Program-made: the position numbers and the translations under genes | Assembly (NCBI GenBank): GCA_964370315.1 | Contig: CAYJIS010000003.1 | Coordinates: 1 to 64,000 of the forward strand | DNA from: CAYJFX01 sp964370315 | GTDB lineage: Bacteria > Spirochaetota > Spirochaetia > Treponematales > Treponemataceae | Length of the DNA: 64,000 bases | Direction: 5' to 3' | Notes under the pieces: generated by a model | The model's database searches: none | What the model was told of the DNA's origin: nothing | Seen by the model: only the letters and a program-made list of their open reading frames with translations | Shown: in pieces, positions 31,766 to 40,782 of the stretch | Layout: each line of letters starts with the position of its first letter | Numbering within the stretch: position 1 is the stretch's first letter

Positions 31766-32965
31766 ATGCAAGATTATTTTAAAGAATTCCCAGCAAACGA
31801 TGGTTTTTTTGGAGAGTATGGTGGCTCTTTTATCCCACCACAATTACAGTCAGAAATGGAACGAATTACTGATGCATATTTTTCAATTAGTAAATCACAT
31901 GAATTTATTTCAGAACTACGTAGTATTAGAAAGCACTTTCAAGGTCGACCCACACCTGTTTACTTTTGTAAAAATCTTTCTAATCAAACAGGTGGACGCA
32001 TATATTTAAAGCGTGAAGACTTAAATCATACCGGAGCACACAAGCTCAATCACTGTATGGGAGAGGGTCTTTTAGCACGTTATCTTGGTAAAAAGAAGTT
32101 AATTGCGGAAACAGGAGCAGGACAGCATGGTGTAGCGCTTGCAACAGCTGCTGCATATTTTGGACTAGAGTGCGAAATACATATGGGTGAAGTAGATATT
32201 GCTAAAGAACATCCAAATGTTGTTCGCATGAAGCTACTTGGTGCAAAGGTTGTTCCAGTAAGTCATGGGCTTAAAACTCTTAAAGAAGCGGTTGACTCTG
32301 CTTTTGAAGCATATTTAAAAGATCCCGTAAGTACAATTTATTGTATTGGTAGCGTTGTAGGTCCACACCCATTTCCTATGATGGTTAGAGACTTTCAAAG
32401 GGTTATTGGGATAGAATCTCGAGAACAATTTTTAGAAATGACCGGTGAACTTCCTGACACAGTCACAGCTTGTGTTGGTGGTGGTTCTAATGCTATGGGT
32501 ATCTTTTCCGGCTTTATTGCTGATGAAGGAGTTAAACTTGTTGGAGTAGAACCAAGTGGTCGTTCACTTAAAATTGGAGATCATGCGGCAAGTCTTTCGT
32601 ATGGTACGCCTGGGGTACTTCACGGATTTAAGAGCTATCTTTTACAAGATGAAAAAGGCGAAGCACTCCCTGTGTATTCGATAGCTTCAGGTCTTGATTA
32701 TCCTGGTAGTGGGCCAGAACACTGCATGCTTAAAGATACTGGTCGCATACAATATGAAACAGCAAGTGATAAAGATTGCCTCGATGCCTTTTATACCCTT
32801 TGTAGAAAAGAAGGAATTATTCCTGCACTAGAAAGCTCTCATGCCGTTGCATATGCAATGCGCTATGCACAAGATAATCCAAGAAAATCAATCTTAGTGA
32901 ATCTTTCTGGTCGTGGTGATAAAGATATAGACTTTGTTGTGGATAATTACGGAACAGGAGAATAA
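31766..32965 (+). CDS. trpB: Tryptophan synthase beta chain (orphan)
   Basis: A 399-residue PLP enzyme that joins indole and serine to tryptophan. The PLP-lysine motif is HTGAHKLNHCMGEGLL, where most TrpB have HTGAHKINNALGQALL, and ETGAGQHGVALATAAAY and the PLP phosphate loop GGGSNAMGIF are present. The ATG at 31766 is spaced 7 nt from GAGAGG; a TTG at 31751 overlaps that site. No trpA or other trp gene is in the window, so it may salvage indole. It has its own promoter, a large palindromic operator and a terminator. Confidence 0.9.
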   Translation: MQDYFKEFPANDGFFGEYGGSFIPPQLQSEMERITDAYFSISKSHEFISELRSIRKHFQGRPTPVYFCKNLSNQTGGRIYLKREDLNHTGAHKLNHCMGEGLLARYLGKKKLIAETGAGQHGVALATAAAYFGLECEIHMGEVDIAKEHPNVVRMKLLGAKVVPVSHGLKTLKEAVDSAFEAYLKDPVSTIYCIGSVVGPHPFPMMVRDFQRVIGIESREQFLEMTGELPDTVTACVGGGSNAMGIFSGFIADEGVKLVGVEPSGRSLKIGDHAASLSYGTPGVLHGFKSYLLQDEKGEALPVYSIASGLDYPGSGPEHCMLKDTGRIQYETASDKDCLDAFYTLCRKEGIIPALESSHAVAYAMRYAQDNPRKSILVNLSGRGDKDIDFVVDNYGTGE

Positions 32966-32967
32966 GC

Positions 32968-33007
32968 AATAAAAATCGTTTGCTTTTATGCAAACGATTT
33001 TTATTAA
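32968..33007 (+). terminator. Terminator after trpB
   Basis: AAAAATCGTTTGC and GCAAACGATTTTT form a perfect stem with loop TTTTAT. Confidence 0.88.
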
Positions 33008-33093
33008 TATAGGCAAGCACTATCTTATCTTGATTTTTTTATCTAATTCAGATATTATTCATTATATACATTATATTAAATGAGGTACCTATC

Positions 33094-34269
33094 GTGAATT
33101 ACGCTGCAGAATCATTAAAAAGACATAGAGAATGGAAGGGAAAGATTGAAGTAAATGTTACTGTTCCTGTTAAAACAAAAGAAGATTTATCGCTTGCCTA
33201 TACTCCAGGGGTAGCACAGCCTTGTTTAGAAATAGAAAAAGATATTAATGAAAGTTACAATTTAACTGCACGTGCTAATATGTGTCTTGTAGTAAGCGAC
33301 GGAACTGCTGTTTTGGGACTTGGAGACATTGGACCGGAGGCATCGATGCCTGTTATGGAAGGTAAGTGTGTGCTTTTTAAAGCCTTTGGTGGGGTTGATG
33401 CTTTTCCAATGTGCTTAAAGACGAAAGAAGTTGATGAAATAGTAAACATTATCTATGCTATTTCTGGAAGCTTTGGAGGGGTAAACTTAGAAGACATCTC
33501 TGCTCCTCGTTGTTTTGAAATAGAAAAAAAATTAAAAGAAAAATGTGATATTCCTATTTTTCACGATGATCAACATGGAACAGCTGTTGTCACTGTTGCA
33601 GGACTTTTAAATGCATTAAAAGTTGTTGGTAAGAATAAAGAAGACGTAAAAATTGTTGTAAATGGGGCAGGGGCAGCAGGCATAGCAAATACTAAACTAT
33701 TACTAGCGTGTGGTTTTAAACATATCATACTTGCTGACAGAACAGGTGCTGTGTATCAAGGTCGAAAAGATGGAATGAATGCTATTAAGGATGAGATTGC
33801 ACTCGTTACAAACCTTGATAAGAAAACAGGAAACCTTGCAGAAATCCTTAAGGGAACTGATGTGTTTATTGGGGTAAGTGCTCCTGGTACGGTTACATCT
33901 GAAATGGTTAAGACTATGAATACCGATGCGATTATTTTTGCTTGTGCAAATCCAACCCCAGAAATTTTTCCAGATGAAGCAAAAGCTGGTGGAGCAGCAG
34001 TTATAGCAACAGGTAGAAGTGATTTTCCTAATCAAATAAATAACGTTTTAGCATTTCCTGGAATTTTTCGCGGTACATTCGATGTACGAGCAAGTGATAT
34101 AAACGATGACATGAAGGTTGCCGCTGCTATGGCCATAGCAAAGCTTGTTACCGATTCCGAGTTAACTGCCGATTATATTGTTCCTGCAGCCTTTGATGAA
34201 AGAGTTGGAAGTGCCGTTGCAAGTGCAGTAGCAGAAGCTGCCAGAAAGTCTGGAGTAGCAAGAATATAG
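33094..34269 (+). CDS. Malic enzyme (short NAD(P)-dependent form)
   Basis: A 391-residue enzyme that oxidatively decarboxylates malate to pyruvate. Seen are the N-terminal LAYTPGVAQPCLEIEKD with the catalytic Tyr, SDGTAVLGLGDIGPEA, the metal/catalytic FHDDQHGTAVV and the nucleotide-binding VVNGAGAAGIANTKLL. It is the short bacterial form, without the phosphotransacetylase-like C-terminus of E. coli MaeB. The GTG start lies 7 nt after TGAGGT. It stands alone between trpB and argH. Confidence 0.93.
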   Translation: MNYAAESLKRHREWKGKIEVNVTVPVKTKEDLSLAYTPGVAQPCLEIEKDINESYNLTARANMCLVVSDGTAVLGLGDIGPEASMPVMEGKCVLFKAFGGVDAFPMCLKTKEVDEIVNIIYAISGSFGGVNLEDISAPRCFEIEKKLKEKCDIPIFHDDQHGTAVVTVAGLLNALKVVGKNKEDVKIVVNGAGAAGIANTKLLLACGFKHIILADRTGAVYQGRKDGMNAIKDEIALVTNLDKKTGNLAEILKGTDVFIGVSAPGTVTSEMVKTMNTDAIIFACANPTPEIFPDEAKAGGAAVIATGRSDFPNQINNVLAFPGIFRGTFDVRASDINDDMKVAAAMAIAKLVTDSELTADYIVPAAFDERVGSAVASAVAEAARKSGVARI

Positions 34270-34282
34270 GGCCTTTTTTTAC

Positions 34283-34311
34283 TTGTTTAATATTTAAATA
34301 CAGTGTATAAT
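34283..34311 (+). promoter_or_regulatory. argH promoter
   Basis: TTGTTT (34283-34288), a 17-nt spacer and TATAAT (34306-34311). The leader would be about 60 nt. Confidence 0.55.
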
Positions 34312-34378
34312 ATGTATAAGTACATAATTAAATCAATACAATAATTTTGTATTGTTAGCAATAGGAAAAACATTTACA

Positions 34379-35800
34379 ATGGCAGAAAAAAAAACCTTGT
34401 GGCATGGTCGATTTGAAGAAGGCCCTGATAGTGATGCAATCGCCTTTGAAACCTCTATACACGTAGACTCACGACTAGCCTTTGATGATATTAAAGGAAG
34501 TATAGTGCATGCTACAATGCTTGGTAAAACAGGCATAATTTCTGTCGCAGAATCAAATGCCATAGTACAAGAACTTGCAACAATATCAAAGCAGCTTACA
34601 GATGGTACGTTGCAAATTGATACCTCTGCAGAGGATATACATTCCTTTATTGAAGGTGTTTTAACGGAACGACTAGGTGAAGTTGGTAAAAAAGTTCATG
34701 CAGGAAGAAGTAGAAATGATCAAATTGCACTCGATGAAAGGCTTTATTTGAGGCATTCTGTTCCAGCTTTAGCTAATGCAATACTTATTCTTATTGAAAC
34801 TATTTTAGATATCGCATCAAAACACGGTGATACTCTTATATCCGGATATACCCACTTACAGCGAGCACAGCCTGTAACCTTTGCACATCATCTTTGTGCC
34901 TGGTGTTGGATGTTACAAAGAGATTATGAAAGGCTATTAGATGCATTAAAAAGAATTGATTTTTGTCCTCTAGGCTCTGGAGCATTAGCTGGTAGCGGTT
35001 TACCTCTCGATAGAGAATTTGTTTCGAATGAACTTGGGTTTAGTGCTCCGACTTTTAATTCTATTGATACCGTTTCCGACAGAGATTATTGTATAGAGTT
35101 AGCAGCAGATTTTTCTCTTATTATGATGCATTTATCTCGTTTCTGCGAAGAAATAATTATATGGGCAACACAAGAGTTTAACTTTGTTGAATTATCAGAC
35201 AAGTGGTCTACTGGTTCTAGTATAATGCCTCAAAAGAAAAATCCTGATTTTGCAGAGCTAATACGAGGTAGAACTGGTAAGGTATATGGAAATTTAATAG
35301 CCTTATTAACGACTATGAAGGCTCTTCCTCTTTCGTATAATAGAGACTTACAAGAAGATAAAGAAAGTTTATTTTCTGCTTATGATACTGCCTTTTCTTG
35401 TATTACTATATTTACACAAATGATAGCAACAGCAACATGGAATACTCGTTCTATGGAGGCTTCGTGTACTGGTGGATATTCTAATGCTACAGATCTTGCA
35501 GATTACCTTGTAAAAAAGGGGATGCCTTTTCGAACTGCTCATGAAGTTGTTGCAAAGGCCGTAAGGATATGTATTGATAAAAATGTAAATTTAGAAGATT
35601 TACCGCTTGAGTCATATCATGAGTTTTCTGAAATTATTTTAGATGATGTGTATAGCTACTTACAAGTAAGATCATGTGTTGAGCACAAAAAAACACTTGG
35701 TTCTCCTTGCAAAGATAGTACTAGTAATCAGATATCGTTATTAAGAGAGTTTTGTACAACTCAAAAAGATATTATTTCCAAATTATTGGGAGAAAAATGA
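34379..35800 (+). CDS. argH: Argininosuccinate lyase
   Basis: A 473-residue enzyme that splits argininosuccinate into arginine and fumarate. The signature STGSSIMPQKKNPD with the mobile-loop Ser, GRSRNDQIALDERLYLR and the TGYS-like CTGGYSNATDLADYL are present. The ATG at 34379 matches the family start (MAEKKTLWHGRF); a TTG at 34352 is a poor alternative. No argG is nearby. Its stop overlaps the cyclase start by four bases (ATGA). Confidence 0.94.
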   Translation: MAEKKTLWHGRFEEGPDSDAIAFETSIHVDSRLAFDDIKGSIVHATMLGKTGIISVAESNAIVQELATISKQLTDGTLQIDTSAEDIHSFIEGVLTERLGEVGKKVHAGRSRNDQIALDERLYLRHSVPALANAILILIETILDIASKHGDTLISGYTHLQRAQPVTFAHHLCAWCWMLQRDYERLLDALKRIDFCPLGSGALAGSGLPLDREFVSNELGFSAPTFNSIDTVSDRDYCIELAADFSLIMMHLSRFCEEIIIWATQEFNFVELSDKWSTGSSIMPQKKNPDFAELIRGRTGKVYGNLIALLTTMKALPLSYNRDLQEDKESLFSAYDTAFSCITIFTQMIATATWNTRSMEASCTGGYSNATDLADYLVKKGMPFRTAHEVVAKAVRICIDKNVNLEDLPLESYHEFSEIILDDVYSYLQVRSCVEHKKTLGSPCKDSTSNQISLLREFCTTQKDIISKLLGEK

Positions 35801-37482
35801 AAGGCAAAGGCACGTACTTATTTTTATCTATATTTTTATTTCTCACACTTATTGCCCATGTTTCATTATATTTTAATAGTGATTTTTTTTGGTATAGTAC
35901 AGATGTTTCCTTATATGTGTTTTATGGAGTAGGTGCCTTAGTTTTCATTAGTTCATTTATTTGTTTTGTCAATTTTGTTAGTTGGAATAGGCGCTTTCTT
36001 AAACATTTACAAAACTCAGAAGAGTATATATTAAATCTTGGAGACAGTTCTCAAGAGGTAAGGATACAAAATGCTCCTGTTTTACAAGAGCCTATATTAC
36101 AATCATATGAGCAATTACTAGGTGATCTTGAAGATGACTTATCTGAAAATAGTGAAAGCCAGCTTAAAAAACTAAATAATAGTGAGCAGAATCTCGAGAG
36201 TGAATCTTCTATAGATTATAATCAGCTTGAGGAAATGTTATTATCTGCTACTAAAATGGAAGTTGTATATGATGTATCTTGCACTTGGTTAACAAATAAC
36301 TTAGAAGTCTCTTATGCTGCCTTTACTAGTATTACAAATAACGATAAATTAAGCGTTGAGTTTTACAAAGAAACATGTGCATGTAATGAATATTTAGTTG
36401 AAGCAGTTATTGAAAGAACAGATTCAATTGGTATCAATGAATACATTTTACATTCGAATCATACTGTCTCTTATCCGTATTATAAAAAGGGCGAAATAGT
36501 TGGTTTTGTTTTTCTAGGTTATCCAAGTGAACTGGTTGAGAAACATAATAAATATCAAAAGTTCGTTCGCCCATTTATTAGAATTTTAAGTACAGCTTGT
36601 TTGTTAATTGAATTAGCAAAAACAAAGGAGCAGCGTAGTTCACTGCAAAAAGCATTTTCAAGTTATGTTCCATCTGCTATTGTTGACCTCTTTGAGCATG
36701 ACCCTTCAGTTCTAAAAATTGGTGGTGAATATGAGAACCTAACAATTATGTTTACCGATCTAAAAGAATTTACAACTTTATCTGAAACAATGTCTCCTGA
36801 TGTTTTAGTAACAGTATTAAATGAATATTTTAGTGAGATGAGTGGAGTTATTGAAACTTTTGGTGGAACAGTATCTAAATTAGTAGGGGATGGTATACTT
36901 GCCTTTTTTGGAGGGCCTAATTCTTCTGATAATCATGCAGAAAAATGTTGTGAAGCAGCCCTTACTATGAAAAAATATGAAAGACTCTTAAATGATAAGC
37001 TTATGGGAATGGGAAAACTCAAAGAGCCTCTTTTTACTCGTATTGGTATTAGTACAGGGAAAGTAATTTTAGGAAACATTGGATCTGAAAAAAGGTTGGA
37101 TTATACTGTAATAGGACCTGAAGTAAACCTTGCGTCTCGTATTGAAGAAGCAAATAAAAAATGTGATACCTCAATACTTATGAGTTATCAAACCTTTTTA
37201 GAAGTGAGAAATACATTTGATTGTAGGCGTGTTGCCTTTATGAAATTAAAAGGCTTTAGCCGTTCTGTTTATTTGTTCGAACCACTTGGTAAAAAACAAA
37301 CTGAGTTAGAACAAAAACAACTTTTAGCAAATGATGTTGCTACGTTACTTGGATTAGATTCAACTCATATGTTACATCCACAATTAGCACAACAGGACTT
37401 CGATGCAAAAGACGTAGAAGAAGCTCGAGAATTGTCTTCAGTAGAGGAACTAGAAGAGTTCGAAGATGCAGATGAGCTATAA
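35797..37482 (+). CDS. Membrane-anchored class III adenylate cyclase
   Basis: A 561-residue protein. Two N-terminal membrane segments (about residues 6-25 and 36-58) are followed by a region that may be GAF-like (about 145-275) and a C-terminal class III cyclase domain (about 300-490). The metal-binding Asp residues lie in IMFTDLKEFT and LVGDGILAFFG. The Lys before LVGD and the Thr in DYTVIGPEVNLASR are the adenine-selecting pair, so cAMP is the likely product. The acidic C-terminus (about 520-561) is low-complexity. ATG at 35797 follows GGGAG and overlaps argH by 4 nt; longer readings of the frame lie inside argH. Confidence 0.9.
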   Translation: MKGKGTYLFLSIFLFLTLIAHVSLYFNSDFFWYSTDVSLYVFYGVGALVFISSFICFVNFVSWNRRFLKHLQNSEEYILNLGDSSQEVRIQNAPVLQEPILQSYEQLLGDLEDDLSENSESQLKKLNNSEQNLESESSIDYNQLEEMLLSATKMEVVYDVSCTWLTNNLEVSYAAFTSITNNDKLSVEFYKETCACNEYLVEAVIERTDSIGINEYILHSNHTVSYPYYKKGEIVGFVFLGYPSELVEKHNKYQKFVRPFIRILSTACLLIELAKTKEQRSSLQKAFSSYVPSAIVDLFEHDPSVLKIGGEYENLTIMFTDLKEFTTLSETMSPDVLVTVLNEYFSEMSGVIETFGGTVSKLVGDGILAFFGGPNSSDNHAEKCCEAALTMKKYERLLNDKLMGMGKLKEPLFTRIGISTGKVILGNIGSEKRLDYTVIGPEVNLASRIEEANKKCDTSILMSYQTFLEVRNTFDCRRVAFMKLKGFSRSVYLFEPLGKKQTELEQKQLLANDVATLLGLDSTHMLHPQLAQQDFDAKDVEEARELSSVEELEEFEDADEL

Positions 37483-37519
37483 TTTTATCAAACTAATTAA
37501 CTTTTATTATTCAAAACCC

Positions 37520-37546
37520 TAAACTATTTTTTTTATAAACCGAAAA
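37520..37546 (+). promoter_or_regulatory. Sigma-28-like promoter before flgB
   Basis: TAAACTAT (37520-37527), an 11-nt spacer and ACCGAAAA (37539-37546) match the motility sigma factor pattern TAAAGTTT-N11-GCCGATAA in spacing and in most core bases. It lies 50 nt before flgB. No sigma-70 promoter is obvious here. Confidence 0.55.
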
Positions 37547-37595
37547 TGTATTAGAGGGGAAATTCAAGTATTGGAGTCCCCTTATGGGAGGAATA

Positions 37596-38009
37596 ATGAG
37601 CGGTTTTACAAAATCAGTTGATTTATTACATCGAGCACTAGATGTTAGTGCAATGCGTTATGAAGTTACAGCGAACAATCTTGCAAATTCAGAAGTTCCA
37701 AATTTTAAACGTACAGATGTGAACTTCGAAAGTGAATTAAAAAGGGCCTTAGAATCCGAAGAGGCTTCTAAAAAAAACCTAAAGCTTACCACAACAGACC
37801 CTCGACATTTTGATAACGATACAACTATAGACTATAGAAGCGTAGAGCCAAGAAGGGTAACTGATTATCTTTCAACAGTTAAAGCAAATGGAAATAATGT
37901 AGACGCAGAACAAGAAGCAATGAATGTATTAAAAACACAAATGTCTTATCAATTGCTTACACAATTGCAAAACTTTCAATTTGCACAAATGAAGATTGTA
38001 TTACAATAA
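37596..38009 (+). CDS. flgB: Flagellar basal-body rod protein FlgB
   Basis: A 137-residue proximal rod protein starting MSGFTKSVDLLHRALDVS, with the rod-family NNLANSEVPNFKRTDVNFE. It forms part of the periplasmic flagellar rod. The ATG at 37596 has GGAGG 4 nt before it; the ATG at 37584 (four residues longer) has TTGGAGT at 7 nt and cannot be excluded. First gene of the flgB-flgC-fliE unit. Confidence 0.93.
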   Translation: MSGFTKSVDLLHRALDVSAMRYEVTANNLANSEVPNFKRTDVNFESELKRALESEEASKKNLKLTTTDPRHFDNDTTIDYRSVEPRRVTDYLSTVKANGNNVDAEQEAMNVLKTQMSYQLLTQLQNFQFAQMKIVLQ

Positions 38010-38022
38010 AGGATAAAAATTT

Positions 38023-38478
38023 ATGGGTTTATTTTCAAGTATTAATATAGCTGCAACAGGAATGAGTGCAGAAAGACTTCGAACTGATGTTATTTCAAAT
38101 AATATTGCTAATGCATCTACTACTAGAACGCAAGAAGGTGGCGCATTCAAGAAGTCACGTGTTATTTTGGCAACTGCAGACGGACAACCGGTAGTTCGAA
38201 GTCCTTTTATTCCAAAAGGATTAGATAATGGTATTGGAACTGGTGTCCGAGTTATGGAAATCGAACAAGATGAAACACAAGGTCGTTTAGTATATGATCC
38301 AACTCATCCAGATGCTATTCAAGCAGGCCCTAATGCGGGATATGTTGAATATCCGAATGTTAACATTGTAAATGAAATGGTAGACCTTATTGCAGCTTCT
38401 AGATCGTATGAAGCAAATACAAGTGTTATTCAAGGTTCAAAAGAAATGTTCATGCAAGCTCTTGCAATTGGACAATAA
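38023..38478 (+). CDS. flgC: Flagellar basal-body rod protein FlgC
   Basis: A 151-residue proximal rod protein. It has the N-terminal INIAATGMSAERLRTDVIS with NNIANASTTRT, and the C-terminal VNIVNEMVDLIAASRSYEAN typical of FlgC. It lies 13 nt after flgB in the same direction and is followed by fliE. Confidence 0.95.
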   Translation: MGLFSSINIAATGMSAERLRTDVISNNIANASTTRTQEGGAFKKSRVILATADGQPVVRSPFIPKGLDNGIGTGVRVMEIEQDETQGRLVYDPTHPDAIQAGPNAGYVEYPNVNIVNEMVDLIAASRSYEANTSVIQGSKEMFMQALAIGQ

Positions 38479-38543
38479 ATACGGTAATCTAAAGAATATA
38501 CTTTTGATTAAAAACAAACAATATTGAGAGGTAAAAAAAAGTT

Positions 38544-38882
38544 ATGGTGGAAGGACTTCAATTACTACGTACAAATCCCAATCATTATGGGACAGGAGAA
38601 ATTAAATCACTCACAGGAAGTGTTAATCAAGGTCAAGATGTGCAAAGCGGGATTGCAAACAGAAAGTCATTTGACTCATACTTAATTGATGCATTAAGTT
38701 ATGTTAATGATAAACAAGTCTTTCAAAGTAATATATCTGAGCAAGCAATAATAGACCCTGAGTCGGTTGATGTTCATGATGTTACAATTGCAATGGCAGA
38801 AGCAAATCTATCATTAACGCTTGCAAATACTGTTATTAGCAGAATAACACAAGCTTGGACAGAAATTACTACAACACGTTAG
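38544..38882 (+). CDS. fliE: Flagellar hook-basal body protein FliE
   Basis: A 112-residue protein whose C-terminal half (VDVHDVTIAMAEANLSLTLANTVISR) matches FliE, the junction between MS ring and rod. The first half is poorly conserved, as usual. The ribosome binding site GAGAGG is 12 nt from the ATG, longer than normal. A strong terminator follows directly, separating it from fliF. Confidence 0.88.
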   Translation: MVEGLQLLRTNPNHYGTGEIKSLTGSVNQGQDVQSGIANRKSFDSYLIDALSYVNDKQVFQSNISEQAIIDPESVDVHDVTIAMAEANLSLTLANTVISRITQAWTEITTTR

Positions 38883-38895
38883 TATAGTATAAAGT

Positions 38896-38931
38896 AAAAC
38901 AACCTTGTCTCATGCACAAGGTTGTTTTTTT
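38896..38931 (+). terminator. Terminator between fliE and fliF
   Basis: AAAACAACCTTGT and ACAAGGTTGTTTT form a 13-bp stem with a 7-nt loop and a run of T. It divides the flagellar cluster into two units. Confidence 0.85.
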
Positions 38932-38985
38932 ATTTTTATTAAAAGTGGTTAAAGAAATATATAATAGAAAAAACATCAATTGTAC

Positions 38986-39014
38986 TAGACAAATTTTGCA
39001 TATTGTGATACAAT
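38986..39014 (+). promoter_or_regulatory. Promoter of the fliF-fliJ unit
   Basis: TAGACA (38986-38991), a 17-nt spacer and TACAAT (39009-39014) with an extended TGA. A GGGAGG ribosome binding site precedes the fliF ATG. It looks sigma-70-like, unlike the flgB promoter. Confidence 0.55.
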
Positions 39015-39069
39015 GTATATAAATAACGTATGTTCGTTCGTCGAAATGTAATTTCAATGGGAGGGATTC

Positions 39070-40776
39070 ATGAACGAATGGCTTAAAAAGCTTTTTTCTC
39101 AATTAAAGGACTTCTGGGCAAAGTGGACTGTTATCCAGAAAGTTATTGTAACTGGAGTTGCGGTGATTTTTGTAGTCGCCCTTATTCTTGTTTCAGCTGT
39201 TTCTTCACAACCAACTACTGTTCCTCTATTTAGCGTGCCTGTTACAGATCAGGTGTTGCGAGATGAAATTGTTTTTCGTCTTGACTCTGAAAATGTTTCT
39301 GTAGATGTCTCAGAATCTGGCATGCTCTATGTTAGTGATGAATCAACTGCAAGAAGAATGCGCTCCATTTTGGTTACTGAAAATTTAGTACCAAGTAATG
39401 TAGACCCTTGGTCTCTATTTGATGTTGAAAGATGGACGACAAGTGATTTTACTAATGATGTAAACTTGCAAAGAGCTATAACTGCGCAAATTACAAGTCA
39501 CATAGAAGCAATCGATGATATTGATAGCGCAGAAGTGATGATAGGAATGCCAGAAGATAGCTTGTTTACTGATGATGATGAACCTGTTACTGCTAGTGTT
39601 ATTTTAACATTAAAGCCTGGTAGCAACTTTGCTTCTTCGAAACAACAAGTAGAAGGTGTTCAAAAGCTGTTAATGATGGCTATAACAGGTTTGGATGCTG
39701 AAAATATTACAATTACAGACCGTTCAGGTGTTGTTTTAAATGATTTTGAAGGACTTCAAGATATTGAAAGAGTTGATGGTATTGAAAAAGAACAGTTGTT
39801 AATTGCTGATTTTGAAAAGAATCAAAGAAAGACTGTTTTAGAAGCTCTACAAAAAACGTATGGTACAGATAGGGTTCGGGATTTAATTGTTAGCATTGAT
39901 ATGGATATGTCAAAACAACAAATTTCTACAGTAGAGCATTTTCCTTTTACTCGAATCGAAGATAATCCAGACACACCTTATTATGATGGTGAAGTTTTTG
40001 ATTCAGTAACATTATCAACGGTTGAAGTAAATAGAGAATGGCGTGGAACTACATATAATCCGGAGGGCCCAGCAGGTGTTGATGGACAAAATCCACCAGT
40101 GTACTCAGATATGTCAAACCTTTATGGAATAAATACTGAAAGTGCTATTACAAGAAATGAAGCAATAAATACAAGAACTACAGAAGAAACTAAGAGTCCT
40201 GAGCAAGGACGTGTAACAGTTTCAGTAAACATTGATGGTCGCTGGGAGCGTCAATATGATGAAGAGGGAACATTGTTAATTTCTCCTAATGGTACAATTC
40301 AAAGAACCTATATTCCATTAACGCAAGAAGAAATTTCTGACGTTGAAGAGCTTATTCAAGGTTCAGTAGGATACGATAGGGCTAGAGGAGATTCTGTTGT
40401 TGTAAGAAATGTTCAATTTGATCGAACATTACAATTTGCAGCAGAAGATGCAGAGTTCTTAAGACAAGAACAAACGCGCCGCACAGTTCTTATTGCCATT
40501 GTTTCTATAATAGGTATATTATTAGTCTTTATTATTGTTCGTTTTGTTACTCGTGAACTTGAAAGAAGACGAAGGCTTCGAGAAGAAGAACTACTACGTA
40601 AGCATCAATTAGAAAGAGAAAGAACCTTGTGGGAAGCTCAACAAGCTGGTATGGAAGTTACTATGTCGGTAGAAGAGCGAGAAAGGGCCGAACTCCAAGA
40701 AAATGCAATTACAATTGCTCGTGAACATCCAGAGGATGTTGCAATGCTCATTCGTTCTTGGTTAATGGAGGAGTAG
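39070..40776 (+). CDS. fliF: Flagellar MS-ring protein FliF
   Basis: A 568-residue protein with a membrane segment near each end (about residues 25-45 and 472-493), a ring-building periplasmic domain between them (DVNLQRAITAQITSHIEAID, then the SVILTLKPG strand) and a cytoplasmic C-terminus (about 495-568) ending AMLIRSWLMEE, which binds FliG. It forms the MS ring that nucleates the motor and export gate. fliG follows 6 nt later. Confidence 0.95.
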   Translation: MNEWLKKLFSQLKDFWAKWTVIQKVIVTGVAVIFVVALILVSAVSSQPTTVPLFSVPVTDQVLRDEIVFRLDSENVSVDVSESGMLYVSDESTARRMRSILVTENLVPSNVDPWSLFDVERWTTSDFTNDVNLQRAITAQITSHIEAIDDIDSAEVMIGMPEDSLFTDDDEPVTASVILTLKPGSNFASSKQQVEGVQKLLMMAITGLDAENITITDRSGVVLNDFEGLQDIERVDGIEKEQLLIADFEKNQRKTVLEALQKTYGTDRVRDLIVSIDMDMSKQQISTVEHFPFTRIEDNPDTPYYDGEVFDSVTLSTVEVNREWRGTTYNPEGPAGVDGQNPPVYSDMSNLYGINTESAITRNEAINTRTTEETKSPEQGRVTVSVNIDGRWERQYDEEGTLLISPNGTIQRTYIPLTQEEISDVEELIQGSVGYDRARGDSVVVRNVQFDRTLQFAAEDAEFLRQEQTRRTVLIAIVSIIGILLVFIIVRFVTRELERRRRLREEELLRKHQLERERTLWEAQQAGMEVTMSVEERERAELQENAITIAREHPEDVAMLIRSWLMEE

Positions 40777-40782
40777 GATTAT

